Assembly: GCF_004752005.1 (NCBI RefSeq)
Contig: NZ_CP038493.1
Location: 3,310,302-3,374,301 of the forward strand
DNA from: Thalassotalea sp. HSM 43
Lineage (GTDB): Bacteria; Pseudomonadota; Gammaproteobacteria; Enterobacterales; Alteromonadaceae
Direction: 5' to 3'
DNA length: 64,000 nt
The position numbers and the translations under genes are program-made. Positions 48,873-60,862 of this stretch are shown here, one piece after another. Within the stretch, counting starts at the first letter, position 1. The number at the start of each line of letters is the position of its first letter. The notes beneath the pieces were generated by a model. The model saw nothing but the letters and a program-made list of their open reading frames with translations, made no database searches and had not been told where the DNA came from.

Positions 48873-51800
48873 TGCAAGACCCTAAATTTGTGCACCTACG
48901 CGTGCACAGCGATTACTCCATGAGTGATGGCCTAAATAAGGTCAAACCGATCATCGCCAAGGCAAATGATTTGCAGATGCCTGCCATTGCCTTGACCGAT
49001 CAAATGAACCTGTGTGGTTTAGTTAAATACTACGGAGCGGCGCAAGGGGCGGGTATAAAGCCATTAATTGGTTGTGATTTCTGGTTAAATGCCCCTGAAT
49101 TTGCAAACGATATTTGCCGTATCACCATCTTAGCCAGCAATAACACTGGCTATAAAAACCTTACTGAGTTGATTTCAAAATCCTATCTACGCGGTGAATT
49201 ACACGGTAAAACCGTGCTCGATCGCGACTGGTTGGTCGAGTATAAAGAAGGGTTAATATTATTATCTGGCGCGAAAGACGGCGATGTCGGTAAAGCCTTA
49301 CTCAAAGGTAACGACGAAACCGTTCGACAGTGTCTTAGCTTTTATCAACAACACTTCGCAGATAATTATTTCTTAGAATTGATTCGTACCGCTCGTCCAC
49401 AAGAAGAAGAATACTTGCACATGGCTGTGGCATTGGCTGCAGAAACCGGTGTGCCCGTTGTCGCTACCAATGAAGTGGTATTTTTGGAACCGGAGAATTT
49501 TGATGCTCATGAAATTCGAGTATCAATCCATGATGGCTTCACACTTGATGATAAGCGCCGCCCACGCAATTATTCCAATCAGCAATATTTGCGCAGCGAA
49601 GACGAGATGTGCGAGTTATTCAGTGATATCCCGGAAGCGTTACAAAACTCAGTAGAAATAGCCAAACGTTGTAATGTCACAGTGCGTCTTGGCGAGTACT
49701 TCTTGCCAGATTTCCCAACCGGTGATCTGGATATCAAAGACTTTTTAGTCAAAGTGTCTGAAGACGGTTTACAAGAGCGTTTAGAGTTTCTAGTTGATAA
49801 AGACGCTGACGACTTTGCAGAGAAGCGTAAAGAGTATGACGAGCGCTTAAAAATCGAGTTGGAAGTTATCAATAACATGGGTTTCCCAGGTTACTTCCTA
49901 ATCGTAATGGAATTTATTCAATGGTCGAAAGATAACAATATTCCAGTAGGACCCGGACGTGGTTCAGGTGCTGGTTCATTGGTCGCATACGCACTGAAAA
50001 TCACCGACCTAGATCCGCTCGAATTCGATCTACTATTTGAGCGTTTTCTTAACCCTGAACGTATTTCAATGCCGGATTTCGACGTCGACTTTTGTATGGA
50101 TCGTCGTGATGAAGTTATTGATCACGTTGCTGACTTGTACGGCCGTGATGCGGTATCGCAAATTATTACCTTTGGTACCATGGCCGCAAAAGCGGTCATA
50201 CGAGATGTTGGTCGCGTATTGGGCCATCCTTATGGTTTTGTCGACCGCATATCAAAATTAATACCTGGCGACCCGGGTATGACGTTGGCGAAAGCCTTTG
50301 AAATTGAACCTCGCTTGCCTGAGGTATACAGCCAAGACAATGAGGTTAAAGACCTTATTGATATGTGTCGTATTTTGGAAGGTACCACACGTAATGCCGG
50401 TAAACATGCTGGTGGTGTTGTTATTTCACCGACCACGATTACCGATTTCGCACCGTTGTATTGCGATAGCGAAGGGCTTAACCCGGTTACTCAATTCGAT
50501 AAGAATGACGTCGAAGAAGCGGGTCTGGTTAAGTTTGACTTTTTGGGTCTTAGAACCTTAACCATTTTGCAGTGGGCCATTGAAATGGCCGATGAAAAGC
50601 AGCTTAAGCAAGGCAAAGAGCCAATCGATATTGCTGCCATTCCGCTTGAAGATAAGAAAAGCTATGAACTCTTATTGAGAGCTGAAACAACCGCCGTATT
50701 CCAGTTGGAATCACGGGGTATGAAAGATCTGATCAAACGTCTAAAACCTGACTGTTTTGAAGATATGATCGCTTTGGTAGCGTTATTCCGTCCGGGTCCA
50801 TTGCAATCCGGCATGGTAGATAACTTTATCGACCGTAAGCTCGGTCGAGAAGAAATCAGTTACCCTGATGAAACCTGGCAACATGAATCGTTACAACCAA
50901 TCCTAGAGCCAACCTACGGTATCATTCTATATCAAGAGCAGGTTATGCAAATCGCTCAGGTTTTGGCAGGTTATACCCTAGGTGGCGCGGATATGTTACG
51001 TCGTGCAATGGGTAAAAAGAAACCGGAAGAAATGGCCAAGCAGCGTTCTGGTTTCGAACAGGGTGCGATTGACTTGGGCATTGACGGTCAGTTGGCGATG
51101 AAAATCTTTGACTTGGTTGAGAAATTCGCCGGTTATGGTTTTAACAAATCGCACTCCGCAGCTTACGCTTTGGTTTCCTATCAAACCTTATGGATGAAAG
51201 CTCACTTTCCTGCGCCATTTATGGCCGCGGTTATGTCTGCGGATATGGACAACACCGACAAAATCGTCACTTTAGTCGATGAATGTGAAAACATGGGCAT
51301 AGATTTATTACCGCCTGATGTGAACAGTGGCTTATATAAATTTACCGTCAACGATGACGATCAAATTGTTTACGGCATCGGCGCAATTAAAGGCGTTGGT
51401 GAAGGTCCAATTGAAGCGATAATTGAAGCTCGTGAAAGTGGTGGGCCGTTTAGGGACTTATTTGATTTTTGTGCTCGTATTGATCTGAAGAAAATTAATA
51501 AGCGCGTGTTAGAGCGTTTGATTAGATCAGGCGCCATGGATAACCTTGGTCCACATCGTGCTGCTATGGCAGCAACCTTGACCGAAGCCATTAAGGCGGC
51601 TGATCAACACGCCAAAGCACAAGCTATCGGTCAGGATGACTTATTTGGTCTGATCAACGAAGAAGTCGATGATAATATTCAGTCATTCCAGGAAGTTCCA
51701 CATTGGGAAGAAGCGGTTTGGCTAGACGGTGAACGGGAAACATTAGGTCTATACTTGACCGGTCACCCAATAAATCGTTATTTGGATGAAATTAAAAAAT

Positions 51801-52351
51801 ACGGTTCGCCTCGATTGGTAAATCTGCAACCTGGCGGCAAAGATAAAATATCTACTGCCTCAGGCCTAGTCATTGGTGTAAGGGTGTTAATCAATAAAAA
51901 AGGCCGACGTTGGGCTTTGGTTACCCTTGACGATAAAAGTGCCCGTATAGATTTACGACTGTTTCCAGATGATTTTGAGCGCTTTGAAGAAATCATAAAA
52001 AATGACTCAATTTTGGTCTGTAAGGGACAGGTCAGCTTTGATGATTTCTCCGGAGGCCTTACAATGACCGCCCGAGAAGTAATGACAATTGCTCAGGCAC
52101 GTGAAAATTTCATTAAGTCAATTGACTTAAACGTTGTAAAACAAACACTTGAACCAGATTTCGCAGAGAAATTGGTCACCACACTGTCACCATACAAAGA
52201 GGGGACATGTCCACTAAGAGTGTTTTATCAACGACCTGAAGCATCGGCAGTACTTGAATTAGGTACACAATGGCGAGTAACGCCTAGTGATACCTTAATA
52301 CATGAGTTAAAACTGTTATTAGGCGAGAATAATATCGCTTTACAGTTTTAA
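48872..52351 (+). CDS. dnaE: DNA polymerase III alpha subunit
   Basis: Replicative polymerase catalytic subunit. 1159 residues, as in E. coli (1160). In order: PHP domain ([13 protein letters not shown] at the N terminus), palm with [16 protein letters not shown] and the Asp-rich PDFDVDF (D402, D404, D406), fingers, helix-hairpin-helix near 830 ([16 protein letters not shown]), an OB-fold near 990 and a C-terminal tau-binding region. Start overlaps the rnhB stop by one base. accA follows. Confidence 0.98.
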   Translation: MQDPKFVHLRVHSDYSMSDGLNKVKPIIAKANDLQMPAIALTDQMNLCGLVKYYGAAQGAGIKPLIGCDFWLNAPEFANDICRITILASNNTGYKNLTELISKSYLRGELHGKTVLDRDWLVEYKEGLILLSGAKDGDVGKALLKGNDETVRQCLSFYQQHFADNYFLELIRTARPQEEEYLHMAVALAAETGVPVVATNEVVFLEPENFDAHEIRVSIHDGFTLDDKRRPRNYSNQQYLRSEDEMCELFSDIPEALQNSVEIAKRCNVTVRLGEYFLPDFPTGDLDIKDFLVKVSEDGLQERLEFLVDKDADDFAEKRKEYDERLKIELEVINNMGFPGYFLIVMEFIQWSKDNNIPVGPGRGSGAGSLVAYALKITDLDPLEFDLLFERFLNPERISMPDFDVDFCMDRRDEVIDHVADLYGRDAVSQIITFGTMAAKAVIRDVGRVLGHPYGFVDRISKLIPGDPGMTLAKAFEIEPRLPEVYSQDNEVKDLIDMCRILEGTTRNAGKHAGGVVISPTTITDFAPLYCDSEGLNPVTQFDKNDVEEAGLVKFDFLGLRTLTILQWAIEMADEKQLKQGKEPIDIAAIPLEDKKSYELLLRAETTAVFQLESRGMKDLIKRLKPDCFEDMIALVALFRPGPLQSGMVDNFIDRKLGREEISYPDETWQHESLQPILEPTYGIILYQEQVMQIAQVLAGYTLGGADMLRRAMGKKKPEEMAKQRSGFEQGAIDLGIDGQLAMKIFDLVEKFAGYGFNKSHSAAYALVSYQTLWMKAHFPAPFMAAVMSADMDNTDKIVTLVDECENMGIDLLPPDVNSGLYKFTVNDDDQIVYGIGAIKGVGEGPIEAIIEARESGGPFRDLFDFCARIDLKKINKRVLERLIRSGAMDNLGPHRAAMAATLTEAIKAADQHAKAQAIGQDDLFGLINEEVDDNIQSFQEVPHWEEAVWLDGERETLGLYLTGHPINRYLDEIKKYGSPRLVNLQPGGKDKISTASGLVIGVRVLINKKGRRWALVTLDDKSARIDLRLFPDDFERFEEIIKNDSILVCKGQVSFDDFSGGLTMTAREVMTIAQARENFIKSIDLNVVKQTLEPDFAEKLVTTLSPYKEGTCPLRVFYQRPEASAVLELGTQWRVTPSDTLIHELKLLLGENNIALQF

Positions 52352-52401
52352 AAGTTAAAGAATTTTAGTAAAATCGCCCACTTGAGCGGTTCGAATGACC
52401 T

Positions 52402-52431
52402 CCTTTGTCATGCAAATAAATGCGACAAAGG
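52402..52431 (+). promoter_or_regulatory. hairpin in the accA leader
   Basis: CCTTTGTC (52402-52409) pairs exactly with GACAAAGG (52424-52431), with a further GCA/TGC pair set inside. It ends 29 bases before the accA ATG and has no T run, so it is not a terminator. Possible leader control of accA. Confidence 0.6.
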
Positions 52432-52460
52432 CAATAGACAACATATTAGGTAACGAATTT

Positions 52461-53417
52461 ATGTCACTCAATTTTTTGGATTTTGAGCAACCAATTGCAG
52501 AATTAGAAGCAAAAATAGAAGAGCTGCAATTAGTAAACCAGGGGCAAGAACTTGACCTGGATCTTGAAGCTGAGATTGCGCAATTGCGTAAGAAAAGCGA
52601 AGAGCTGACCAAGAAAGTCTTTGCTGACCTTGACCCTTGGCAGGTATCTCGCATTGCCCGTCACCCAGGACGTCCTTATACTCAGGATTACATCGATCGT
52701 ATTTTTACTGATTTTGATGAATTGGCTGGTGATCGTGCTTATGCAAATGATGCTGCGATTATTTCTGGTACAGCACGATTAGATGGCCGTCCAGTTGTGG
52801 TTATTGGTCATCAGAAAGGCCGTGCAACAGCTGAGAAGGTGCGTCGTAACTTTGCCATGCCTCGACCTGAAGGTTATCGTAAAGCATTGCGCATCATGGA
52901 AATGGCTGAGCGTTTTAACATGCCAATCATTACCTTTATTGACACCCCAGGTGCATACCCAGGTATCGGTGCAGAAGAGCGCGGACAGTCAGAAGCGATT
53001 GCCCGTAACTTAAAAGTAATGTCGCGTTTGAACGTACCTATCATTTGTAGCGTTATCGGTGAAGGTGGTTCAGGTGGTGCATTAGCGATTGGTGTCGGTG
53101 ACCGTGTCAATATGTTGCAGTATTCAACTTACTCGGTTATTTCACCAGAAGGTTGTGCTTCTATTTTGTGGAAAACCGCAGAAAAAGCCCCGTTAGCTGC
53201 TGAAGCCATGGGTGTTACTGCCGATCGTATTAAAAGCTTAGGCTTGATTGATAACATTATTGCCGAGCCGTTAGGTGGCGCGCACCGTGATTACGACTTA
53301 ATGGCCAATCAATTAAAACAAGCGCTTAAGAAAGACTTAAGTGATATTGATGATCAAGACGCAGATAAGTTGATTGAGAACCGTTATCAACGTTTGATGA
53401 ATTACGGTTACTGCTAA
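52461..53417 (+). CDS. accA: acetyl-CoA carboxylase carboxyltransferase subunit alpha
   Basis: With AccD transfers carboxyl from biotin to acetyl-CoA, the committed step of fatty-acid synthesis. 318 residues (E. coli 319). Begins [21 protein letters not shown] and has the crotonase-like core [28 protein letters not shown] and [16 protein letters not shown] at 52461 gives the family N terminus; upstream in-frame ATG codons (52395, 52410) would add an unusual extension. It ends in a strong terminator. Confidence 0.97.
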   Translation: MSLNFLDFEQPIAELEAKIEELQLVNQGQELDLDLEAEIAQLRKKSEELTKKVFADLDPWQVSRIARHPGRPYTQDYIDRIFTDFDELAGDRAYANDAAIISGTARLDGRPVVVIGHQKGRATAEKVRRNFAMPRPEGYRKALRIMEMAERFNMPIITFIDTPGAYPGIGAEERGQSEAIARNLKVMSRLNVPIICSVIGEGGSGGALAIGVGDRVNMLQYSTYSVISPEGCASILWKTAEKAPLAAEAMGVTADRIKSLGLIDNIIAEPLGGAHRDYDLMANQLKQALKKDLSDIDDQDADKLIENRYQRLMNYGYC

Positions 53418-53430
53418 ACACAGCATATTG

Positions 53431-53457
53431 AAAGGGAAGCATCAGCTTCCCTTTTTT
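53431..53457 (+). terminator. Rho-independent terminator of accA
   Basis: AAAGGGAAGC / GCTTCCCTTT around ATCA, then T. Confidence 0.93.
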
Positions 53458-53506
53458 AGCTAAAGACTTTCCTTATAAGTCATGCATGTGCTAATTTAAA
53501 CTCCTA

Positions 53507-54901
53507 ATGAACACCTCAAATTCCCTTTGCCAACAGTTACTTGAATTTTTAAACCAGCATCAGTTACTGGGCAGACCTTTGACGCTTGCCTATAGCGGAG
53601 GTTGTGACTCACAAGTGTTGTTGCACCTGCTTGCCAGCTTAAAAAATCAAAGTCAGTTAACGACCCAGTTACAAGCGATACATGTGCATCATGGTTTAAG
53701 CGAGAATGCCGATGATTGGCTTCGTTTTACCAAACAACAAGCGCAGCAGTTAGGCATCCCATATCAAGCGATTAAGGTTGATTTAACAGCGCAAAAACGT
53801 CAGAGCTTGGAAGCCCTTGCCAGAGACGCACGCTATCAAGCACTAAGCGAGCACAGCGCAGATGACGCTGTGATCCTTACCGCACATCATCAAGATGATC
53901 AATTAGAGACCATGTTATTGGCGCTTAAGCGCGGTTCAGGCGTGTCGGGCTTAGCGGCGATGTCTGATATTCGGGCACATAACAAGCAGCAGTTATTGGC
54001 TAGACCTTTATTGAGTTCATCGAGAATGGATATCGAGCACTATGCAGAGCAGCATAATCTTGATTGGGTAGAGGATGAGTCCAATGTAGATGAACGTTTT
54101 GATCGCAATTTTCTACGCCGACGAATTATCCCCAGCTTGCTGGAGCGATGGCCACATATGCTTAGCAGCAGCAGTCGCAGCGCCAAACATTTTTCCGAAG
54201 CGCAGCAATTATTAGAGCACTATGCAAAAGATGATATAGACACCATCAGCAATGCCGATAAGCAACTGTTAATTGAGCCGTTAAAAGCCTTATCCGCTGC
54301 CAGACAGCGCAACGTTATTCGTTTTTACTGCAAACAGCATGGCGTATTGATGCCAAGTGAAGCGCAGCTCGAGCAAATCATGCACACTTGTGTATATGCC
54401 AAAGTCGACGCCAACCCTCAGGTAAAGTTGGCAAACGCAATGGTCCGCCGTTATAAACAACAACTGTTGATAACGCCTATATATCAAGATCTCAGTAATT
54501 GGGCACAAACCATAGATATCAATGACTTGCCACAGCAAGTATCATTGCCTGATGATCTGGGGGTATTGCAGCTTGATATGGTTGATCATCAACACGCCTT
54601 TGAGCTGAAAGGGTCACCGCAGTTGTTGCCAATCAGCAATGACTGCCAGCAACTAATACTCGATTTTAATTATCAGAATGTTAAGGTATGGCCTGATTTT
54701 CGCGACAAACGCCGAGAATTGAAAAAAGTGTATCAAGAGCTCGCCTTACCAAATTGGCAACGAGGTCGACAAATCAACGTGCGTATTGAGCAAACCCTTG
54801 CCGCCGTTGTTGATCGTTTTATCAATAAAGATTATTTACAGTCGCTTGCAACGACAAGTGACAAACACCAAAAACTCCTGCGAATTCGCAGATGTGATTA
54901 A
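53507..54901 (+). CDS. tilS: tRNA(Ile)-lysidine synthase
   Basis: Converts C34 of the CAU tRNA-Ile to lysidine so it reads AUA. 464 residues. The PP-loop SGGCDS is at residues 30-35, followed by [13 protein letters not shown] and [13 protein letters not shown], and a C-terminal recognition domain. No good ribosome site precedes the ATG at 53507. Codon use and composition (Gln-rich) are somewhat looser than in accA. sstT follows after 17 bases. Confidence 0.95.
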   Translation: MNTSNSLCQQLLEFLNQHQLLGRPLTLAYSGGCDSQVLLHLLASLKNQSQLTTQLQAIHVHHGLSENADDWLRFTKQQAQQLGIPYQAIKVDLTAQKRQSLEALARDARYQALSEHSADDAVILTAHHQDDQLETMLLALKRGSGVSGLAAMSDIRAHNKQQLLARPLLSSSRMDIEHYAEQHNLDWVEDESNVDERFDRNFLRRRIIPSLLERWPHMLSSSSRSAKHFSEAQQLLEHYAKDDIDTISNADKQLLIEPLKALSAARQRNVIRFYCKQHGVLMPSEAQLEQIMHTCVYAKVDANPQVKLANAMVRRYKQQLLITPIYQDLSNWAQTIDINDLPQQVSLPDDLGVLQLDMVDHQHAFELKGSPQLLPISNDCQQLILDFNYQNVKVWPDFRDKRRELKKVYQELALPNWQRGRQINVRIEQTLAAVVDRFINKDYLQSLATTSDKHQKLLRIRRCD

Positions 54902-54918
54902 CAAGAGATGTAACTTCT

Positions 54919-56130
54919 ATGTCAGAACTATTAAAAAAACTCACTTCAGGAAGTCTGGTTGTTCAGATCATCATTGCCATTATTATTGGTTGTGTTGTCG
55001 CAGCAGTGGCACCAGAAACGGCTAAAAACTTCGCGATTTTAGGTGGTCTATTTGTCAATGGTCTTAAAGCCGTTGCCCCGGTATTGGTTTTTGTCTTGGT
55101 CATCGCCTCGATAGCGAACCAAAAACTCGATAGTGACGCGGAGTTGCGACCAATCATCATACTGTACTTTATTGGTACTCTTTGTGCGGCATTTACCGCG
55201 GTGATGATGAGTTTTATGTTTCCGACCACCTTATCGCTTGATTTAGCCGGTGCGACGGCTAATCCACCACAAGGCTTGAATGAAGTATTGACCACCTTAG
55301 TGTATAAATTGGTTGATAATCCGTTCAATGCCATTGTCACCGGTAACTTTATCGGTATTTTGGCTTGGGGCTTAGGCTTAGGTTTTGCATTCAAAGGTGC
55401 CAGTGATAACACCAAAAGTATGATTCAAGATGTTGCCGATGCCATTACTATGGTGGTGCGTGTGGTGATTCGTTTAGCGCCTATCGGTATCTTTGGTCTG
55501 GTGGCCAATACCATAGCCACGACCGGATTTTCTGCGTTATTAGAATACGCTGAGTTATTGATGGTGTTAGTCGGTTCTATGTTGTTTATCGCTTTGGTTG
55601 TTAACCCAATTATTGTCTATGTGATCACCCGTCAAAACCCATACCCATTGGTGTTCACTTGCCTCGTTAAATCAGGTATAACCGCGTTCTTCACCCGCAG
55701 TTCAGCCGCTAACATTCCAGTCAATATGCGCCTTTGTAAGCAACTTGACTTACATGAAGATACCTATTCGGTGTCCATTCCACTTGGCGCGACCATTAAT
55801 ATGGCCGGTGCAGCGATCACCATTACCGTGTTATCGCTTGCTGCGGCGCACACTCTAGGTATTAACATCGATCTCGGTACCGCATTGCTACTGAGCGTTG
55901 TCGCATCGATATCGGCTTGTGGTGCATCTGGTGTTGCCGGCGGCTCATTGTTATTGATTCCACTGGCGTGCGGTTTGTTTGGCATTAGTAACGATATCGC
56001 CATGCAGGTCGTCGCGATTGGCTTTATCATTGGCGTCATTCAAGACTCAGCCGAAACCGCACTCAACAGCTCGACTGACGTGGTATTTACCGCTGCGGCA
56101 TCGCACCATATCACCAACAAGTTAGACTAA
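54919..56130 (+). CDS. sstT: serine/threonine:sodium symporter
   Basis: Sodium-driven serine/threonine uptake in the inner membrane, of the dicarboxylate/amino-acid:cation symporter family. 403 residues with eight or more helices and two hairpins. The [11 protein letters not shown] segment and [15 protein letters not shown], plus [14 protein letters not shown], are typical of SstT. Start follows AAGAGATG weakly. Not cotranscribed beyond its own terminator. Confidence 0.93.
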   Translation: MSELLKKLTSGSLVVQIIIAIIIGCVVAAVAPETAKNFAILGGLFVNGLKAVAPVLVFVLVIASIANQKLDSDAELRPIIILYFIGTLCAAFTAVMMSFMFPTTLSLDLAGATANPPQGLNEVLTTLVYKLVDNPFNAIVTGNFIGILAWGLGLGFAFKGASDNTKSMIQDVADAITMVVRVVIRLAPIGIFGLVANTIATTGFSALLEYAELLMVLVGSMLFIALVVNPIIVYVITRQNPYPLVFTCLVKSGITAFFTRSSAANIPVNMRLCKQLDLHEDTYSVSIPLGATINMAGAAITITVLSLAAAHTLGINIDLGTALLLSVVASISACGASGVAGGSLLLIPLACGLFGISNDIAMQVVAIGFIIGVIQDSAETALNSSTDVVFTAAASHHITNKLD

Positions 56131-56147
56131 TAAATAGCGTGTTTGAG

Positions 56148-56173
56148 AAAAGGCGGCGTTAGCCGCCTTTTTT
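56148..56173 (+). terminator. Rho-independent terminator of sstT
   Basis: AAAGGCGGC / GCCGCCTTT around GTTA, then T. Confidence 0.92.
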
Positions 56174-56218
56174 ATCGGCAAAATTCGAGTAAACTTTCGC
56201 AGTTTATACTGCACAAAT

Positions 56219-56266
56219 AATGCACCATTAAGTTTTCCACATAAGCTGTGGATAACGTTGTGCATT
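56219..56266. promoter_or_regulatory. nested inverted repeat containing two DnaA-box-like sites
   Basis: AATGCAC (56219-56225) and GTGCATT (56260-56266) flank TTTTCCACA (56233-56241) and TGTGGATAA (56247-56255). The second is the exact complement of the DnaA-box consensus TTATCCACA; the first is one base off. The two face each other across TAAGC. Possible DnaA-bound regulatory or titration site. Confidence 0.6.
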
Positions 56267-56461
56267 AACCTTTTACAACAGATCTAAGCCCTAATGAATC
56301 CTAGCCTCAGCGGTTGTGTTCGTTATTTAGACACTCCGTTTGATTGCTCACTTTTAATATCAACAGTGCGGTAATTCTGTGCGCTTTACATTATGTTAAC
56401 GGTTATTTTTCGATTCATTATTGTTTGAAAGCCAAGCATTAACCTGTTAGAGCGCAAAACA

Positions 56462-56489
56462 TTACAAAAACCTTTAATTATGCTATTCT
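56462..56489 (+). promoter_or_regulatory. sigma-70 promoter of sirB2
   Basis: TTACAA (56462-56467), 16 bases, TATTCT (56484-56489), with an extended TG before the -10. Transcription would start near 56496, about 30 bases before the ATG. Confidence 0.6.
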
Positions 56490-56526
56490 AGCCGCCAATT
56501 TTTGCAAAATATCTTGGATGTTTTAG

Positions 56527-56889
56527 ATGTTGCATTTGCATATGACACTCGCGGCGTTGAGTATCGCTTTGTTTACTTTTCGCTTTGCGCTGAAAATGAC
56601 CAACCCAGAGAAGTTACAAGCGCGTTGGTTAAAGATAACCCCGCATGTCATCGACACGTTATTATTTGTGGTGGGCATTATCATGATGGTGCAATACGCC
56701 TTATACCCAGGCCAAGTGCCGTGGATGACGGAAAAGTTACTGGCCGTAGTCGCTTATATCTTTACCGGTTATTACACCTTAAAGCTTGCGCGTAACAATA
56801 CCATGCGAATTATTGGTTACCTTGGCGCGATGGGCTGGGTGATTTTAGTGGCCAGAGTGGCCATGACCAAACAAAATTTTCTACTTTAA
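56527..56889 (+). CDS. sirB2: SirB2 family membrane protein
   Basis: 120 residues with four membrane segments, of the SirB2 family (E. coli YchQ). Typical stretches are HMTLAALSIALFTFRF and TPHVIDTLLFVVGIIMM. Its biochemical role is not known; the name comes from an effect on Salmonella invasion genes. In E. coli it follows prfA and prmC and precedes sirB1 and kdsA; here sstT is upstream, so that part of the neighbourhood has changed. Its own promoter is just before it. Confidence 0.9.
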   Translation: MLHLHMTLAALSIALFTFRFALKMTNPEKLQARWLKITPHVIDTLLFVVGIIMMVQYALYPGQVPWMTEKLLAVVAYIFTGYYTLKLARNNTMRIIGYLGAMGWVILVARVAMTKQNFLL

Positions 56890-56951
56890 AACGAACAAAG
56901 TAGCGACAACTTATTGTGGTACCCCTGAGTGGGTAATGAGTATTCAAATTA

Positions 56952-57764
56952 ATGAAAGATTTATTATTGGCAGAACTTAAAGCCAAACAAGTCGACTTAG
57001 CTCAAGCTCTGTGTTTGATTGAGCAGCATGTCCTTTTGAATGATCATGCGGACTCACAGATGAACATGGAAGACATCAATGGTTTTATTGATTACTTTGC
57101 TGACAAGCTAACCGATATAGATGATCCATTAGATAGAGCAGAGCGCCTATTGCGTCTGATTTTTGTTGAACAATTATTTGTCAGCGAACACAAAGAAAAC
57201 TGGACCATCGCCGAACATCAATTAAATCATGGTATGGCGTATCGTTCATTGGCTCCAGCGGCAAAAAACTTGATGATTTTGCATATCCTGCGTGCCTGTG
57301 GTTTTCATGCTGAAGCCGTTTATGTGCCTGACCAGGTGATGTTACGCATCATTTGTGACGATGAATACGCGATAATTTTTCACAGCATTGATGGCAAACC
57401 GATCAGCTGGATGGAATTAGATCAGCGTTTAAACGATGATGACAACGAAGACGAACATGCGTCGTTAGAACCAATCAGCGATAACAAGTTATTGGTGCAA
57501 TACTTACTCAGTGTTAAGAATGCCTTAATACGTGAAAATCGTTATTTTGATGCACTGACTCTGGTTGAGTTGGTTTTAGCATTAGAGCCTCACGACCCGT
57601 ATCATCATCGTGATCGCGGTTTCTTATTGCAGCAACTCGATTGCTACAAAGTGGCATTTGATGATTATAAGTACTATCTGGACAAATGTCCGGATGAGCC
57701 GGAAGCTCAATTATTGAAAATGCAGTTGGAAAATATCCACCTTGCCGATAGCAAGGTTCACTAG
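56952..57764 (+). CDS. sirB1: SirB1 family protein (transglutaminase-like plus TPR)
   Basis: 270 residues, of the SirB1 family (E. coli YchA). N-terminal half is the SirB1 transglutaminase-like fold (PLDRAERLLRLIFVEQLF, LMILHILRACGFHAEAVYV); the C-terminal half has TPR-like helices (RENRYFDALTLVELVLALEP, HRDRGFLLQQL). An acidic linker near 160-170 (NDDDNEDEH) joins them. Role unknown. It follows sirB2 after 62 bases. Confidence 0.88.
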   Translation: MKDLLLAELKAKQVDLAQALCLIEQHVLLNDHADSQMNMEDINGFIDYFADKLTDIDDPLDRAERLLRLIFVEQLFVSEHKENWTIAEHQLNHGMAYRSLAPAAKNLMILHILRACGFHAEAVYVPDQVMLRIICDDEYAIIFHSIDGKPISWMELDQRLNDDDNEDEHASLEPISDNKLLVQYLLSVKNALIRENRYFDALTLVELVLALEPHDPYHHRDRGFLLQQLDCYKVAFDDYKYYLDKCPDEPEAQLLKMQLENIHLADSKVH

Positions 57765-57866
57765 CACACTAGATAAATTAAAGCGGCATAAAATAAAGCG
57801 GCAGCTGCGCTGCCGCAACAATAATAATAAAAAAGTAGCCTGCGTCGTGGCTAAATAGGGAGATTT

Positions 57867-59111
57867 ATGGAAACAACCACAATGTTCACCAACGATGCGT
57901 CAGTATTGGGTTTACTGGCCATTATGCTTGGTTTGGTATTTTATACCGCGAATTCCACCAACCGACATTGGCAGCGTTTTTACTCTATCGTGCCAGCAGT
58001 GTTACTGTGTTATTTCTTACCATCATTATTAAACACCTTTGGTATCATCAGTGGTAAAGAATCGAATCTTTATTACGTTGCGTCCCGATTCTTATTGCCG
58101 ACTTGCTTGGTGTTGCTCACCCTGAGTGTTGATTTAAAAGCCATCGCCGGACTTGGCAAAAAAGCCATTATTCTATTTTTTACCGGCATGGTGGGCATCA
58201 TTATTGGTGGTCCAATCGCTTTGCTTATTGTCTCCTCGTTTTCACCAGACTTATTGGGTGTCGATGGGCCTGAGGCCGTATGGAGAGGCTTAACCACTGT
58301 TGCTGGCTCATGGATAGGCGGTGGTGCAAACCAAGCAGCAATGAAAGAGATATATGGCGTTGGTGATCAAATATTTTCGGCTATGATCACTGTTGATGTG
58401 ATTGTTGCCAATTTATGGATGGCCGTGGTGCTTATTTTGGCGGCAAATGCCAAACAAATAGACGCAAAATCTGGTGCGGATACCAGCGCAATTAGCCGTT
58501 TACAAGAAAAGGTCGAAAACTTCCAACAACAACACGCCCGTATGCCAACCTTAAATGATCTGATGATTATTCTGGCGATTGGTTTTGGTGTGACAGGTTT
58601 CGCCCATATCTTTGCCGACCTGATCACGCCGTTCATGGTCGATAATTACCCGACTCTTGACCGTTTATCTTTCCATAGCAAGTTTTTCTGGATGATCGTG
58701 TTTGCCACGGTTGTCGGAATTGGCCTATCATTTACTCGTTTTCGCAAGCTCGAAGGGGTCGGTGCCTCACGAGTCGGTTCGGCAATGTTGTATATATTGA
58801 TTGCTTCTATCGGCATGAAGATGGACGTAACCATGATCGCCGACGCACCAATTTATTTTGTTATTGGTATCATTTGGATGGCGATTCACGCCTCATTGAT
58901 GCTGTTCGTTGCTAAAATGATTAAGGCACCGTTGTTTTATATGGCGGTCGGCAGTCAGGCAAATGTTGGCGGCGCAGCGTCAGCACCTGTGGTCGCGTCA
59001 GCATTCCATCCATCACTCGCTCCAGTGGGCGTGTTATTGGCGGTACTGGGTTATACTTTGGGTACGTTTGCCGCCTGGTTTTGTGGTCAAATTTTACAAA
59101 CTATCTCGTAA
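57867..59111 (+). CDS. DUF819 family membrane protein
   Basis: 414 residues with about eleven membrane segments. GSWIGGGANQAAMKE and GSQANVGGAASAPVVASAF are signatures of the DUF819 (YjcL-like) family, which has no proven substrate. A GGGAG site precedes the ATG. It sits between sirB1 and kdsA, where E. coli has no gene. A GCGGCAGC/GCTGCCGC stem (57798-57816) lies in front. kdsA follows after 15 bases, so the two may be cotranscribed. Confidence 0.85.
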   Translation: METTTMFTNDASVLGLLAIMLGLVFYTANSTNRHWQRFYSIVPAVLLCYFLPSLLNTFGIISGKESNLYYVASRFLLPTCLVLLTLSVDLKAIAGLGKKAIILFFTGMVGIIIGGPIALLIVSSFSPDLLGVDGPEAVWRGLTTVAGSWIGGGANQAAMKEIYGVGDQIFSAMITVDVIVANLWMAVVLILAANAKQIDAKSGADTSAISRLQEKVENFQQQHARMPTLNDLMIILAIGFGVTGFAHIFADLITPFMVDNYPTLDRLSFHSKFFWMIVFATVVGIGLSFTRFRKLEGVGASRVGSAMLYILIASIGMKMDVTMIADAPIYFVIGIIWMAIHASLMLFVAKMIKAPLFYMAVGSQANVGGAASAPVVASAFHPSLAPVGVLLAVLGYTLGTFAAWFCGQILQTIS

Positions 59112-59969
<858 letters not shown>

Positions 59970-59985
59970 TGATATTGTCATAACG

Positions 59986-60015
59986 AAAAAGGAACGCTAA
60001 AGCGTTCCTTTTTTT
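59986..60015. terminator. Rho-independent terminator of kdsA, usable in both directions
   Basis: AAAAAGGAACGC / GCGTTCCTTTTT around TAAA. The T run suits kdsA; the A run at the left suits the leftward genes that converge on it. Confidence 0.9.
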
Positions 60016-60053
60016 GTTTGTACTGTTTTATGTTTGCGTTTTGGTTGTTGCCT

Positions 60054-60311
60054 TTACGCCATTAAATTAATCATAGCGATAAAACCTGTCAACATGATCA
60101 GCAGGCACACGGTGACGGCTAATGGCAGCAATTTATTACTGCAAACTTGTTGTACCTTGTCAGTACCGTAACGGTTCACCCAATATTTGGCTTTAGGGTT
60201 GCAGCTGATGTAGCTCATGAGCTTTTGCTTGTCCCTAAGTGCCAAGGTGTGTTTTAAACAAAAAAGACCTGAGGCGATGAGAATAAATGGAACAAGCAGG
60301 GCGGCTAACAT
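60054..60311 (-). CDS. small two-helix membrane protein downstream of mgsA
   Basis: 85 residues, not recognised. Hydrophobic segments at about 3-22 and 60-82 flank a basic, Tyr/Lys-rich middle (LRDKQKLMSYI, KAKYWVNRYG). AGAGGAAA lies before the ATG, a good ribosome site. It starts 18 bases after the mgsA stop in the same direction, so it is probably cotranscribed. Function unknown. Confidence 0.7.
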   Translation of the reverse strand: MLAALLVPFILIASGLFCLKHTLALRDKQKLMSYISCNPKAKYWVNRYGTDKVQQVCSNKLLPLAVTVCLLIMLTGFIAMINLMA

Positions 60312-60329
60312 AATATTTCCTCTTTTCGT

Positions 60330-60785
60330 CTACGTACGCGTAGTGAGATAAGCGTCGTAATCGGGAATTTGTTTTTGCATTGGCGCATTAAACAGCTGTG
60401 ATGTAATCAACATATCTGCGGTTGAGATGTTACAGGCGACAGGAATATTCCATACAGCAGCAAGTCGCAGTAGTGCTTTGACATCAGGGTCGTGTGGCTG
60501 TGCTTCGAGTGGATCCCAGAAAAAAATCATCATATCGATTTTTTGCTCGGTAATTAGCGCACCGATCTGCTGATCACCACCAAGAGGACCTGAAATTAGC
60601 TTGTTGATATCCAATCCTGCTTGTTGTTCTAATTGCGCGCCCGTTGTACCGGTGGCAAAAAGCCTGTGTTTAATCAATTGTTGTTTGTGTTGTTTACACC
60701 AATCAATCAATGCTGCTTTCATATTGTCATGGGCAACCAAGGCAATATTTTTGTTGGCAGCGGTGGTAACCTGTTTATAGTTCAT
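60330..60785 (-). CDS. mgsA: methylglyoxal synthase
   Basis: Converts dihydroxyacetone phosphate to methylglyoxal and phosphate, a glycolytic bypass. 151 residues (E. coli 152). [11 protein letters not shown] near the N terminus, [14 protein letters not shown], and [22 protein letters not shown] carry the active-site Asp residues. ATG follows a weak AGGACAG site. It is leftward and precedes a small membrane protein. Confidence 0.96.
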   Translation of the reverse strand: MNYKQVTTAANKNIALVAHDNMKAALIDWCKQHKQQLIKHRLFATGTTGAQLEQQAGLDINKLISGPLGGDQQIGALITEQKIDMMIFFWDPLEAQPHDPDVKALLRLAAVWNIPVACNISTADMLITSQLFNAPMQKQIPDYDAYLTTRT

Positions 60786-60862
60786 TTGCCTGTCCTATAT
60801 GTGTCTTACTCTGTTGTAAGCCTTTTTCACGCTCAGGGCAAGTGTTAACTGACTATGAAACA

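Larger units (their letters stand above)
56131..56526. other. 396-base gap with terminator, inverted repeats and sirB2 promoter
   Basis: After the sstT terminator the region holds the DnaA-box-like inverted repeat (56219-56266) and, at the right end, the sirB2 promoter. The rest shows nothing recognised. Confidence 0.7.

Noticed and set aside
56219-56266. DnaA-box pair considered as a replication origin
   Set aside because: Only two boxes, no AT-rich 13-mers beside them, and no dnaA, dnaN or mnmG nearby.
57798-57816. GC-rich stem before the DUF819 gene considered as a terminator
   Set aside because: No T run follows it on the plus strand, only an A-rich stretch.
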